Source of the DNA: Cytophagaceae bacterium SCN 52-12
Lineage (GTDB): Bacteria; Bacteroidota; Bacteroidia; Cytophagales; Spirosomataceae
Length of the DNA: 41,027 nt
Direction of reading: 5' to 3'
Assembly: GCA_001724175.1 (NCBI GenBank)
Contig: MEDT01000001.1
Coordinates: 1-41,027 of the forward strand
The notes under the pieces are model-generated. The model searched no databases. It worked only from the letters and a program-made list of their open reading frames with translations, and was not told where the DNA came from. A program made the translations under genes and the position numbers. Shown one piece after another: positions 23,690-32,229 of this stretch (the first letter of the stretch is position 1; the number at the start of each line of letters is the position of its first letter).

Positions 23690-23756
23690 CGATCCTACGG
23701 AATTCTAAAGATCCGTAGGATCGATCCGTTTCATGGCCCCGGAATTCATTCCGGGG
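23690..23756. repeat. Tandem hairpins, REP-like intergenic element
   Basis: CGATCCTACGGA (23690-23701) and TCCGTAGGATCG (23712-23723) form a perfect 12-bp stem with a 10-nt loop. Directly after it, CCCCGGAAT (23737-23745) and ATTCCGGGG (23748-23756) form a perfect 9-bp stem with a 2-nt spacer. No T-run follows, so it is not a typical intrinsic terminator; paired hairpins of this kind suggest a REP-type dispersed repeat. Confidence 0.65.
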
Positions 23757-23824
23757 TTCATGTGGCTGATTTGCCATTGCATTAAATATGCGATAAATTG
23801 CGGGCCGGTCAATTTATCTGGCGC

Positions 23825-24625
23825 ATGAATACAGACAATCTCCTGCAAACAGGTTTGCGGACGGTCAATATGATCCGCTATGCGCTGCCGCTGCGGGAGG
23901 GCGGTTCGCTGCCCGCCATAGCGGAAGGAGACGATGGGTTCAGCTACGTGCTTAAGTTCAGGGGCGCGGGCCAGGGCACAAGAGCGCTGATCGCCGAACT
24001 GATCGGAGGTGAAATAGCGCGCATGGCCGGCCTGAAGGTGCCGGAGCTGGTTTTCGCGAATATAGACGAAGCATTTGGTCGTACGGAGCCCGATGAGGAG
24101 ATACAGGATCTGCTGAAAGCCAGCACCGGTATCAACCTTGCGCTCCATTACCTGAGCGGCTCGTACACTTTCGACCCGGTCGTAACGGATGTGAATCCGG
24201 AGCTGGCCTCCAGGATCGTATGGCTGGATGCCTTCCTCCTGAATGTAGACCGTACGCGGCGCAATACCAACATGCTGATGTGGCATAAGGAGCTGTGGCT
24301 GATCGATCACGGCGCCGCTTTATATTTTCATCACAACGATCCCGACTATTCGGCTTACGTCGATCGTCCTTTTGTCCAGATAAAAGACCATGTGCTGCTA
24401 AGAAGGGCCGGTGCGCTGAAAGCTGCGGACCGGCACCTGAAAGGCCTTCTCACTCCCCAGGCTATCACAGCGCTTGTCAGCCTCATTCCCGACAGCTGGC
24501 TCGATCCCGGCGGGGCTTCCTTTGACGCGCAGCGGGACGCCTACGCTGCTTTTCTCCTGAAAAGGCTGGCTGTATCGGAAGTTTTTGTAAACGCCGCCGA
24601 AGATGCAAGGAATGCACTTATATGA
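23825..24625 (+). CDS. HipA-like kinase family protein
   Basis: I chose the ATG at 23825 (266 residues); the frame is open from a TTG at 23798. The sequence reads as a compact HipA-type protein kinase lacking the separate N-terminal HipA domain. Kinase features are Lys44 in 'SYVLKFRG', Glu58 in 'LIAELIGGEIARMAGL', a catalytic segment 'AFLLNVDRTRRNTNML' (Asp142, Asn147/149) and 'LWLIDHGAALYF' (Asp161, the DFG-like position). All essential positions look intact. The gene overlaps the next one, a DUF3037 protein, by 23 bp, so the two are translationally coupled. HipA-like kinase/DUF3037 pairing recurs in bacteria; target and role are unknown to me. Confidence 0.78.
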   Translation: MNTDNLLQTGLRTVNMIRYALPLREGGSLPAIAEGDDGFSYVLKFRGAGQGTRALIAELIGGEIARMAGLKVPELVFANIDEAFGRTEPDEEIQDLLKASTGINLALHYLSGSYTFDPVVTDVNPELASRIVWLDAFLLNVDRTRRNTNMLMWHKELWLIDHGAALYFHHNDPDYSAYVDRPFVQIKDHVLLRRAGALKAADRHLKGLLTPQAITALVSLIPDSWLDPGGASFDAQRDAYAAFLLKRLAVSEVFVNAAEDARNALI

Positions 24626-24986
24626 ATATGCGGTGCTCCGCGTCGTGCCGAGGGCAGACCGGGAAGAGTTCATGAATATCGGCGTGGTGCTGTACTGTCC
24701 CGGGCGCCAGTTCCTGGATGTAAGCTACTATCTCGATGCGGCACGCCTGGAAGCGCTGTGCCCGGGATTCGATATCGGGGAGCTGGACCTGTATTGTAAG
24801 TCCTTTGCCTCCATATGTATGGGAAATAAAAAAGGCGGCCTGCTCGAAACGATGCCGGCCTCTTCCCGTTTCAGATGGCTTACCGCAAAGCGCAGCGCTA
24901 TTTTACAGGTATCGGCCGTACACCCCGGCTTTTGCGAAGATCCGTCGGCAGAGCTCGACCGGCTGACGGAATTGCTGGTGAAATAG
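24603..24986 (+). CDS. DUF3037 domain protein
   Basis: The 127-residue protein starts inside the end of the kinase gene (ATG 24603, or ATG 24612) and matches DUF3037: 'YEYAVLRVVPRADREEFMNIGVVLYCPGRQFLDVSYYLDAARLEAL' is the family core, followed by 'LYCKSFASICMG' and 'SSRFRWLTAKRSAILQVSAVHPGFCEDPSAELDRLTELLV'. No catalytic motif is evident. Because of the coupling it may regulate, guide or be modified by the HipA-like kinase, but this is inference. Codon usage looks like that of the neighbours. Confidence 0.8.
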   Translation: MQGMHLYEYAVLRVVPRADREEFMNIGVVLYCPGRQFLDVSYYLDAARLEALCPGFDIGELDLYCKSFASICMGNKKGGLLETMPASSRFRWLTAKRSAILQVSAVHPGFCEDPSAELDRLTELLVK

Positions 24987-25125
24987 TTGCCGGAAGTCGG
25001 CTGTCGGAGGCTGACAGCCAATCGTTGATTTCTGACAGCTTCGATTTAATTTTTCTATTAATTTTTAGGGGTTTTTCGCTCTTGCTCTACTGTACATAAA
25101 AGGGCTATTCCTAACCTTTACTTGT

Positions 25126-25683
25126 ATGAATTTGCAAAAGACGGACGACGGTGATCTGGTCACCTTTCTGAAAGCAGGTAAACGGCCGGCTTTCGAAGAG
25201 ATTTACCGGCGGTATTGGTACAAGCTTTTTGCCATTGCCTATCATCACACGGGGGTAAGGGAAGAAGCCGAGGAAATTATCCAGGAGATATTTCTCGATC
25301 TGTGGAGAAGACGGGCCGAGGCGAACATAAGGAATCTCGACCTGTACCTGACTATTGCAGTTAAAAACCAGATCTATGACTTCTTCAAGTCCCAGCTCAG
25401 CTACCGGAAGTACAGGGAATACCTCATTTTCAATGAACTTTCAAAACATTACGGTACCGAGGATATAGTAGGCTTCTCGGAGCTGTCGGCTGCGGTAGAG
25501 CATGTTTTAAACCTTTTGCCGGAAAAAAGCGCCGAAGTTTTCAAGAGAAGCAGGTTTGAAAACCAGTCGGTGAAGGAGATTGCGCAGGGGCTGAACCTGA
25601 GCGAGAAGGCGGTGGAGTATCATATCACGAAATCGCTCAGGTTTCTGAGAGAAAATCTCCGGAACTACTATTCGGAGAACTGA
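25126..25683 (+). CDS. ECF RNA polymerase sigma factor
   Basis: The 185-residue protein has region 2 ('AFEEIYRRYWYKLFAIAYHHTGVREEAEEIIQEIFLDLWRRR') and region 4 ('LNLLPEKSAEVFKRSRFENQSVKEIAQGLNLSEKAVEYHITKSLRFLRENL'), the form found with FecR/SusCD systems in Bacteroidota. Its stop codon abuts the ATG of the FecR gene (TGAATG at 25681-25686), so the two are co-translated. The expected target is the SusC/SusD operon downstream. Confidence 0.92.
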   Translation: MNLQKTDDGDLVTFLKAGKRPAFEEIYRRYWYKLFAIAYHHTGVREEAEEIIQEIFLDLWRRRAEANIRNLDLYLTIAVKNQIYDFFKSQLSYRKYREYLIFNELSKHYGTEDIVGFSELSAAVEHVLNLLPEKSAEVFKRSRFENQSVKEIAQGLNLSEKAVEYHITKSLRFLRENLRNYYSEN

Positions 25684-26685
25684 ATGTTTACAAAGATGAG
25701 AATGGAAGAATTTAACCGACTGCTCAAAAGGTATCTCCGGGGGCAGGTTACGACAGAGGAGGAAAGGCTGCTGGAAGAATGGCATAAAAATCAGCCGGAA
25801 GTAAGCTTCCCCGAGATGTCGGGCGAGGAAAAGGGGGCATTGGAGCAAAAAATATGGAAGAGCGTACGCTCAGGGGCCTGGGGCGGGCAGCCTGCCCGGC
25901 GGCTGATCGCGATAGCGACGGGCGTAGCGGCCTCCCTTTTGCTGGGGATGCTGTGGTTCCTTCTCCCCGGCGCCCGGGAAGAAGCGCGTACGGCCGCCGT
26001 TTCGGGGCAGCAGCGTTTCGAGATCAGGAACACGACCGGCTCCGACCAGGAGATCATGCTTTCCGACAGCACGATCGTGCTGCTCAGGCAGGATAGCCAC
26101 CTGGTATACGAAAACAGCTTCAACCAGGAGAGAAGGGAGGTATTTTTACACGGCGAGGCTTTTTTCCAGGTAAAAAGGGATGAGATGAAACCGTTTATAG
26201 TGCATACCGGCAACCTGATCACGGAAGTGCTCGGCACCAGCTTCCGGGTAAAGGAAAATAAGAACGGCAATACGACCGAAGTGTCGGTGACTTCGGGCAA
26301 GGTGTCTGTCTATACCGATAGCCCGCAGGGAAAAAGCCGGAAGAATGGCTTTATCCTTACCGCCAATCAGCAGGTGAGCTACAGCAAGGCGACCCATTAC
26401 ATCACTGCAGGGATAGTAGAGGAGCCGGTGGCCCATATACGGGATGACGTTCAGCTGCCTTCGCTTGATTTCAGGTCGGTGCCGCTGCAGGAAGTTTTGC
26501 AGGCCCTGACACAGTATTACGGAATAGAATTCGTGATCGCAGATCCGCGTGTAAAAGAGTGCGGTATAAGCGCCGACCTTACCGGGTTATCTATGTTCAC
26601 GCAGCTGGAGCTGATATGTAAATCTATTGATGCGACCTATGAAAGACGCGGAACGGTAGTTTTTATCAATGGCGAAGGGTGTTAA
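25684..26685 (+). CDS. FecR-type anti-sigma factor
   Basis: The 333-residue protein starts directly after the sigma factor stop. The cytoplasmic N-terminal part (~1-72) should bind the sigma factor. One transmembrane helix is visible around residues 73-93 ('RLIAIATGVAASLLLGMLWFLLPG'). The periplasmic part contains a FecR domain ('LSDSTIVLLRQDSHLVYENSFNQERREVFLHGEAFFQVKRDEMKPFIVHTGNLITEVLGTSFRV') and a C-terminal region that resembles STN-like domain ('FRSVPLQEVLQALTQYYGIEFV'). It should relay ligand occupancy of the SusC-like receptor at 26920, whose STN domain would contact it, to the sigma factor. Confidence 0.92.
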   Translation: MFTKMRMEEFNRLLKRYLRGQVTTEEERLLEEWHKNQPEVSFPEMSGEEKGALEQKIWKSVRSGAWGGQPARRLIAIATGVAASLLLGMLWFLLPGAREEARTAAVSGQQRFEIRNTTGSDQEIMLSDSTIVLLRQDSHLVYENSFNQERREVFLHGEAFFQVKRDEMKPFIVHTGNLITEVLGTSFRVKENKNGNTTEVSVTSGKVSVYTDSPQGKSRKNGFILTANQQVSYSKATHYITAGIVEEPVAHIRDDVQLPSLDFRSVPLQEVLQALTQYYGIEFVIADPRVKECGISADLTGLSMFTQLELICKSIDATYERRGTVVFINGEGC

Positions 26686-26720
26686 CCCGGCGCATAGGTG
26701 ATAGCTATTTAATTATTTAT

Positions 26721-26778
26721 AACCATTAAGGGATTAAGAAAAATTAAGACAGAGTAAACGCTTAATTCCTTAATGGTT
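26721..26778. repeat. Inverted repeat between FecR and SusC genes
   Basis: Arms 26721-26738 and 26761-26778 are 18 nt long with 17 matches (AACCATTAAGG followed by GATTAAG, against its complement), separated by 22 nt that also contain AATTAAG. It lies 35 bp after the FecR stop. It could attenuate or separate transcription of the regulators from the SusC/D genes. The AT-rich ATTAAG pattern is unlike the GC-rich surroundings and suggests a dispersed repeat. Confidence 0.6.
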
Positions 26779-26809
26779 CAGAGAATGAATCCTTTACGGT
26801 TCAAAAAGA

Positions 26810-26838
26810 AACCGGAGATGCCGTTAACATCGCCGGTT
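26810..26838 (+). repeat. Second hairpin in the SusC leader
   Basis: AACCGG (26810-26815) pairs with CCGGTT (26833-26838) and GATG (26817-26820) with CATC (26828-26831), with one A/G mismatch between the two stems and a 7-nt loop. It lies 80 bp upstream of the SusC-like start. Function unknown. Confidence 0.45.
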
Positions 26839-26919
26839 CCGGGTACCCCCTTTACAATTTCGAGCTGTGGAAGGGGATAGTGTTTCTTGTTTTTCAATCT
26901 AAAAAACACAGTTAAATCT

Positions 26920-29900
26920 ATGAAAAAAAATGTATCGATCGACAAAACGCTGTGGATGGTTATGAGAATTACGTTATACCAGCTTCTGCTGATGGCGGTG
27001 GGTGTAAGCATAGCAGCAGCGCACAGCAGCGGCGCGCAGAATGTGCTGGGCCGGCAGGTTACCATTTCCATGGAGCAGGCAAAGCTCGGAAATCTCCTGG
27101 AAAAAATAGAAAGATCGGCCGCCGTAAAATTTGTATACAGCACGAAGATCAATCCGGGCGAGCGGGTGAGCCTTCATGCTACGGGGCGTCCGCTGTCGGA
27201 AGTGCTCGATGAGCTGCTGACACCTCTGCAGATCAGCTACGAGGTGATCGACTCGCGGATTTTGCTCAGGAAAACGTCCGGGCAGAAGGCAGCGATACCG
27301 GATACACTTTCCGTCGCGCCGGTTCCCGATCGTACGATAACCGGCAAGGTCGTCGACGAAAAAGGCGAAGGACTGCCTGGCGTGAACATATTGCAGAAAG
27401 GCACGCAGCAGGGGACTATTACCAATGCAGACGGGACGTTTAGACTAAGCGTTCCTGATGGGAATACCGTATTGGTTTTTTCCTTTGTAGGGTATGTGAG
27501 CCGTGAGCTGGAAGTGGGGAATCAGACTTCGCTGGAGATAGGCCTTCAGGTAGATCAGAAACACCTTGAGGAAGTCGTAGTGGTAGGCTACGGCACGCAA
27601 AAGAAAGTGAACCTTACCGGCGCAGTCGACATTATAAGCGGGAGCCAGCTGGAATCCCGGCCCGCGCCTACCGTATCGCAGCTGTTACAGGGGCAATCCC
27701 CCGGGTTGAATTTTTCGGTAGGCAGCAGCGGCCTCGAGCCGGGCGCGTCGATGAGCGTTAATATCAGGGGCGTCGGATCCCTCAACGGCGGGAGCCCTTT
27801 CGTCCTGATTGACGGCTTCCCGGGTGTAATGGACCGGCTGAACCCGAACGACATAGAGTCTATTTCGATATTGAAAGATGCGGCTGCCTCCGCCATATAC
27901 GGGGCAAGAGCTCCTTACGGGGTGATCCTTATTACCACCAAAAAAGGTAAGCGGGAAGAGGCATTGAGCGTATCTTACAACGGAAGCGTTTCCAGGAACA
28001 CCCCTGACCGCCTGCCCAGCATGCTGGACTCGTACACTTTTGCCAGGGTGATGAACGAAATGGGCGACAATGGCGGCGGGAGAGCTTATCCCCAGGCTAC
28101 GCTCGACCGGATCATCGCCTATCAGAGGGGGGACTGGGACTACCTGAAGCAGTTCCTGCCGGCAGACGCCACACACTATGAAACGGTGGCTTTGCCCGGA
28201 GGGCGGTGGGCGCATACCAACGACAGCCATGCCAATTATGACTGGTACAAGGATTTTTTCGGGCATAGCATCAACCAGAATCACAACATTTCCGTCAAAG
28301 GCGGGGGTGCGAAAGCCGGCTATTATTTATCCGCCGGCTATACCGGGCAAAACGGCGTGCTGAACTATGGAGTGGATACTTACCGCCGTTATAACCTGAA
28401 TGCCAAAATCAATTTTTCGGTATCCGACCGGTGGGATATCCGGTATGAGACCCGCTTCATGAAAGCGCCGAGGGAAAGATTCAATTCGGAAAACGGCCCG
28501 GCAGATACCGGCTACGATCTTCTTTTCCGGCAGATCACAAGGACGGTCCCCACCCAGGCAAAATATGACCCTTACGGCAATTATTCGATGATTTCCAAGA
28601 TCCCGGCAATCGAATACCGGGGAACAGACCGTACGGAGACAACTGAAAACTGGCAAATTCTGGCTACCGAACTCAGACCCCTGAAAGGCTGGAAAATTAA
28701 CGCTGATTTTGCCTATAATTCGCTGGCGGTCGACAGGTCAAACAGGAACTTTCCGCTTACCGAGCTCTATTCCGACGGCAGAATCGTGCCCCTGGCGTCT
28801 ACCATACCCAGCAGGATTGAACAGATAGCTCAGAATAATCATTACTGGGCGGCCAACCTGTACAGCACCTATGACTGGCAGATCAATGCAAACCACCATT
28901 TCCACGCCATGGCCGGGATGCAGAAAGAATATGACAAAACACATTCCATGAATGTAGCCAAAACGGCGCTGGTAGTAGAAGAAGTACCTTCCCTGCAAAC
29001 TGCCAATGGCGATGTGACGGCTTCGGAGAAACTGCTCAACTGGTCTACCCAGGGGTATTTTGCCCGTTTGACCTATAATTTTAAAGAAAAGTATCTGTTC
29101 GAAGCAAACGGACGCTATGACGGAACCTCGCGTTTTGTTTCCAACAGGAGATGGGGTTTTTTTCCATCGTTTTCAATGGGATGGAATGTTGATAAGGAGA
29201 GTTTCTGGAGTGGTGTACAGCCTTACGTTAATAGTTTTAAAATCCGCGCTTCCTGGGGGCAGCTGGGTAATCAGCAGGTGAATCCCTACCAGGACCTGGC
29301 CCTTATGCCGCTCAATTCCGGCAAGTTAGGCTGGATATTCAAATACGGCGAGAACCGGCCGGTAGGCTATACCGGCACTCCTGCGTTGGTGAGCCCCAAT
29401 CTTACCTGGGAAACCGCGACGACCAAAAATCTGGGATTCGATCTTTCCTTTCTTGACCATAACCTGACAGCCGATGCAGATCTTTACGAAAGACTGACGA
29501 CGAACATGATCGGCCCTTCCGAACCCGTATCCGGCGTACTTGGCGTAGCGGTCCCTTCTTCGAACAACGCCACGCTCAGGACCAGGGGTTTGGAAGTAGC
29601 CCTGAAATGGAACAAACAGGTAAACAGCAACTGGTCTTACTATGCAGCGCTTAACTATCATGATTCGCGCTCATTTGTATTAAAATACCGGAATCCTTCC
29701 GGCCTCGTTACCGATTGGTACCCGGGTAAGGAAGTGGGAGAGATATGGGGATTCACTGTGAACAAGCTATTCCAAACAGATGCGGAAGTGGAAGAATACC
29801 GGTCAAAGGTTGATTTGTCAAACATATTTAACGCCTGGTCGGCAGGAGACGTCAAATACGAAGACATAAACGGAGACGGGAAGATCAACCGCGGCGCCAA

Positions 29901-30501
29901 TACATTAAATGACCCGGGCGATCTTTCCATTATCGGGAATAACTCGCCCCGGCATCAGTTCGGCCTGAGCGCCGGGCTCAGCTTCAGGTCCTTCGACTTC
30001 TCCTTTTTAATCCGGGCAACCGCCAAAAGGGATTATTTCTTTGCTACAGGCAGCAATAACATCCGCTACTGGGGAGTCAATACGATCTACTTTACGGGAA
30101 TGACTCCGGAGCACCTCGATTATTTCAGGGATAGGGAAGGAGACGCTTCCGCCGGGCTATATGAAGGAAGCGCCAACCTGAATCCCGGCGCATTCTGGCC
30201 TAAGCCATATCTCGACCAGGCGCAGAACGACAAGAACCGCCACGCATCGACCCGGTACCTCGTAAATGCCGCTTTTGCCAGGCTGCAGAACGTACAGCTG
30301 GGCTATACGCTTCCGGAAGCCCTGCCGGGCAAATTCCGTATAAAGAGCCTGCGGGTTTATACATCCTGCGAAAACCTGCTGACGCTTACCGGCCTGATGA
30401 AGGGAATGGACCCGGTAGCCCTGACAGGCTTTGGCGGGGGAGCAGGCGCGACATACGGAGCCGACAGGATTATCTCATTAGGTTTATCACTTTCTCTATA
30501 A
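26920..30501 (+). CDS. SusC/RagA-type TonB-linked outer-membrane protein
   Basis: The 1193-residue protein begins at the ATG at 26920; the frame is open to 26887 but MKKNVSIDK... starts the signal-bearing segment. In order it has a long signal peptide (cleavage near SSGAQ), an STN domain (~residues 40-105, 'VTISMEQAKLGNLLEKIERSAAVKFVY'), a carboxypeptidase-regulatory-like domain (~130-215, 'ITGKVVDEKGEGLPGVNILQKGT'), a TonB-contact and plug segment ('EEVVVVGYGTQKKVNLTGAVD', then 'GSLNGGSPFVLIDGFPG' and 'SISILKDAAASAIYGARAPYGVILITTKKG') and a barrel. It should import an oligosaccharide or other large ligand together with the SusD-like lipoprotein. The STN domain fits signalling through the upstream FecR. 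No glycoside hydrolase is encoded beside it, so the ligand is unknown. Confidence 0.95.
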   Translation: MKKNVSIDKTLWMVMRITLYQLLLMAVGVSIAAAHSSGAQNVLGRQVTISMEQAKLGNLLEKIERSAAVKFVYSTKINPGERVSLHATGRPLSEVLDELLTPLQISYEVIDSRILLRKTSGQKAAIPDTLSVAPVPDRTITGKVVDEKGEGLPGVNILQKGTQQGTITNADGTFRLSVPDGNTVLVFSFVGYVSRELEVGNQTSLEIGLQVDQKHLEEVVVVGYGTQKKVNLTGAVDIISGSQLESRPAPTVSQLLQGQSPGLNFSVGSSGLEPGASMSVNIRGVGSLNGGSPFVLIDGFPGVMDRLNPNDIESISILKDAAASAIYGARAPYGVILITTKKGKREEALSVSYNGSVSRNTPDRLPSMLDSYTFARVMNEMGDNGGGRAYPQATLDRIIAYQRGDWDYLKQFLPADATHYETVALPGGRWAHTNDSHANYDWYKDFFGHSINQNHNISVKGGGAKAGYYLSAGYTGQNGVLNYGVDTYRRYNLNAKINFSVSDRWDIRYETRFMKAPRERFNSENGPADTGYDLLFRQITRTVPTQAKYDPYGNYSMISKIPAIEYRGTDRTETTENWQILATELRPLKGWKINADFAYNSLAVDRSNRNFPLTELYSDGRIVPLASTIPSRIEQIAQNNHYWAANLYSTYDWQINANHHFHAMAGMQKEYDKTHSMNVAKTALVVEEVPSLQTANGDVTASEKLLNWSTQGYFARLTYNFKEKYLFEANGRYDGTSRFVSNRRWGFFPSFSMGWNVDKESFWSGVQPYVNSFKIRASWGQLGNQQVNPYQDLALMPLNSGKLGWIFKYGENRPVGYTGTPALVSPNLTWETATTKNLGFDLSFLDHNLTADADLYERLTTNMIGPSEPVSGVLGVAVPSSNNATLRTRGLEVALKWNKQVNSNWSYYAALNYHDSRSFVLKYRNPSGLVTDWYPGKEVGEIWGFTVNKLFQTDAEVEEYRSKVDLSNIFNAWSAGDVKYEDINGDGKINRGANTLNDPGDLSIIGNNSPRHQFGLSAGLSFRSFDFSFLIRATAKRDYFFATGSNNIRYWGVNTIYFTGMTPEHLDYFRDREGDASAGLYEGSANLNPGAFWPKPYLDQAQNDKNRHASTRYLVNAAFARLQNVQLGYTLPEALPGKFRIKSLRVYTSCENLLTLTGLMKGMDPVALTGFGGGAGATYGADRIISLGLSLSL

Positions 30502-30508
30502 AGAAGAC

Positions 30509-32215
30509 ATGGTATCGCTACGCAAAATATATAGCTTGTTAATTCTTATTTCGCTGTCTGCATGCGACGACAATTTCCTTGATCGTCCGCCGCTGGATGC
30601 GATCAGCACAGATGCCTACTGGCAAAAAGCAAAGGACCTGGAAAATTATATTTTACAATATTACCCGACATTGCCGGGGCACGGGACCTACGCGGGCGGC
30701 TACGGCTATCCCGTCAATCATTCGGACGACGCTATCCTGATCACTCCAAGCAACGAGATGAACGGCGTAAGAGGAATGGTAGGAGGACGCTGGATCTCTG
30801 ACTGGACCCTCATCAGGAGCATTAACATTTTCTTTGACAACTATCAGAAATGTAAGGATGACTTCGGACTCTACAGGCATTATCTCGGCGAAGCCCACTT
30901 TTTCAGGGCCTGGTATTATTTCATTCTGCTGAAGAAGTACGGCAGTGTTCCCTGGTATGCTTCAGAGCTCAGGCCCGATATGTCTGACGAACTGGCCCGG
31001 CCGGGAACACCCCGCCATGAAGTGGTGGATCATATCCTGGACGACCTGGACAAAGCGTCGGAACACCTTTCCCTGAGAAGTGCAGTCGGAAATAACAGGC
31101 TTAACAAGGAAACAGCCCTTGCCTTTAAAACAAGGGTAGCCCTTTACGAAGGAACGTGGCAGAAATACCATGCCGGGACTGCGTTCGCCACGCAGGGAGC
31201 CGACCCGGATAAATATTTTCGGGCCGTTGTAGATGCATACCGGGAATTGTCGGGAAAAAGCGGGTACCTGGCCGGATTGCATGACGACTACTACGAAATG
31301 TTCGGGCTTGACGACATGTCTGCAGTAAAAGAGGTTTTGTTCTATAAGACATATAATTATGCCGACGGACTGAGCAACGATGTACAATATGCGACAATTT
31401 TGTACCCGGTAGAGATCGGCATCACCTGGAACCTGGTTTCATCTTACCTGGATAAGACGGGCAAACCCTATGATTTTGCGGCCCTGGCCCGGGAAAAGCA
31501 GGGTAATGATTTCCTGAAGCAACTAAGCCTCGACCTGGATCCGCGGTATAGCGCCACGGTTTGGACTCCCGGCGACCTCCAGGTCAGCAACAGTAACCTC
31601 CATTTCAGCAAGCCGCCGATAGATCAGTCAGGAATGAATCTTTGCACAACCGGTTTCCAGCTAAAGAAAGGTTCGAATCCGGCTTCGACAGGAGCGGGTA
31701 AGGGCGGAAGCGGGAACAGCGAAACCGGGTATATCTACTTCAGGTATGCAGAAGTAATTCTCAACTATGCAGAAGCTTTGTATGAATTGAGCGGGGACGT
31801 CGACTATGAAGCGCTGAATCTTTTGAGACGCAGGGTGGGCATGCCCGATTTCGGGATTATCTCCCGGCAATCCGACCCCGGGAATGTCGATTATGGTTAT
31901 CCCGTGCCGGATGCCCTCTACGAAATCCGGAGAGAGCGCAGGATCGAGCTGGCAATGGAAGGACACCGGACCGACGACTACAAACGCTGGGCGGCTCATA
32001 AGCTGTTCAAAGGAAAGAGACCCAAGGGGTATCCTTTTAAAAAGGAAGAATTTCCCGGCTTTAATGCCCGTGTCGACGAGAACGGCCTGATCGATTACTA
32101 CCAGGCGAGCATGCCGGCAGGTTATGGTTTCAGGGAAAACCAGGATTACCTGAGCCCAATACCCCAGGATGAGCTTTCGTTGAATCCGAATCTGGTGCAG
32201 AATCCGGGGTGGTAG
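30509..32215 (+). CDS. SusD/RagB family nutrient-binding lipoprotein
   Basis: The 568-residue lipoprotein has lipobox LSAC (Cys19) followed by DDNFLDRPPLDAIST, the typical SusD start. The TPR-like scaffold is visible as 'YLGEAHFFRAWYYFILLKKYGSVPWY' and 'NYAEALYELSGD', and the C-terminal part includes 'YEIRRERRIELAMEGHRTDDYKRWA'. It starts 7 bp after the SusC stop, so both are co-transcribed. It caps the SusC barrel outside the cell and captures the ligand. Confidence 0.94.
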   Translation: MVSLRKIYSLLILISLSACDDNFLDRPPLDAISTDAYWQKAKDLENYILQYYPTLPGHGTYAGGYGYPVNHSDDAILITPSNEMNGVRGMVGGRWISDWTLIRSINIFFDNYQKCKDDFGLYRHYLGEAHFFRAWYYFILLKKYGSVPWYASELRPDMSDELARPGTPRHEVVDHILDDLDKASEHLSLRSAVGNNRLNKETALAFKTRVALYEGTWQKYHAGTAFATQGADPDKYFRAVVDAYRELSGKSGYLAGLHDDYYEMFGLDDMSAVKEVLFYKTYNYADGLSNDVQYATILYPVEIGITWNLVSSYLDKTGKPYDFAALAREKQGNDFLKQLSLDLDPRYSATVWTPGDLQVSNSNLHFSKPPIDQSGMNLCTTGFQLKKGSNPASTGAGKGGSGNSETGYIYFRYAEVILNYAEALYELSGDVDYEALNLLRRRVGMPDFGIISRQSDPGNVDYGYPVPDALYEIRRERRIELAMEGHRTDDYKRWAAHKLFKGKRPKGYPFKKEEFPGFNARVDENGLIDYYQASMPAGYGFRENQDYLSPIPQDELSLNPNLVQNPGW

Positions 32216-32229
32216 CACGTTCCGGCTGC

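Noticed and set aside
26785..26880. 31-codon frame upstream of the SusC gene
   Set aside because: It has an ATG and a protein-like but low-complexity sequence, and I know no family. Without conservation data it is not a supported gene; it is mentioned under the leader finding.
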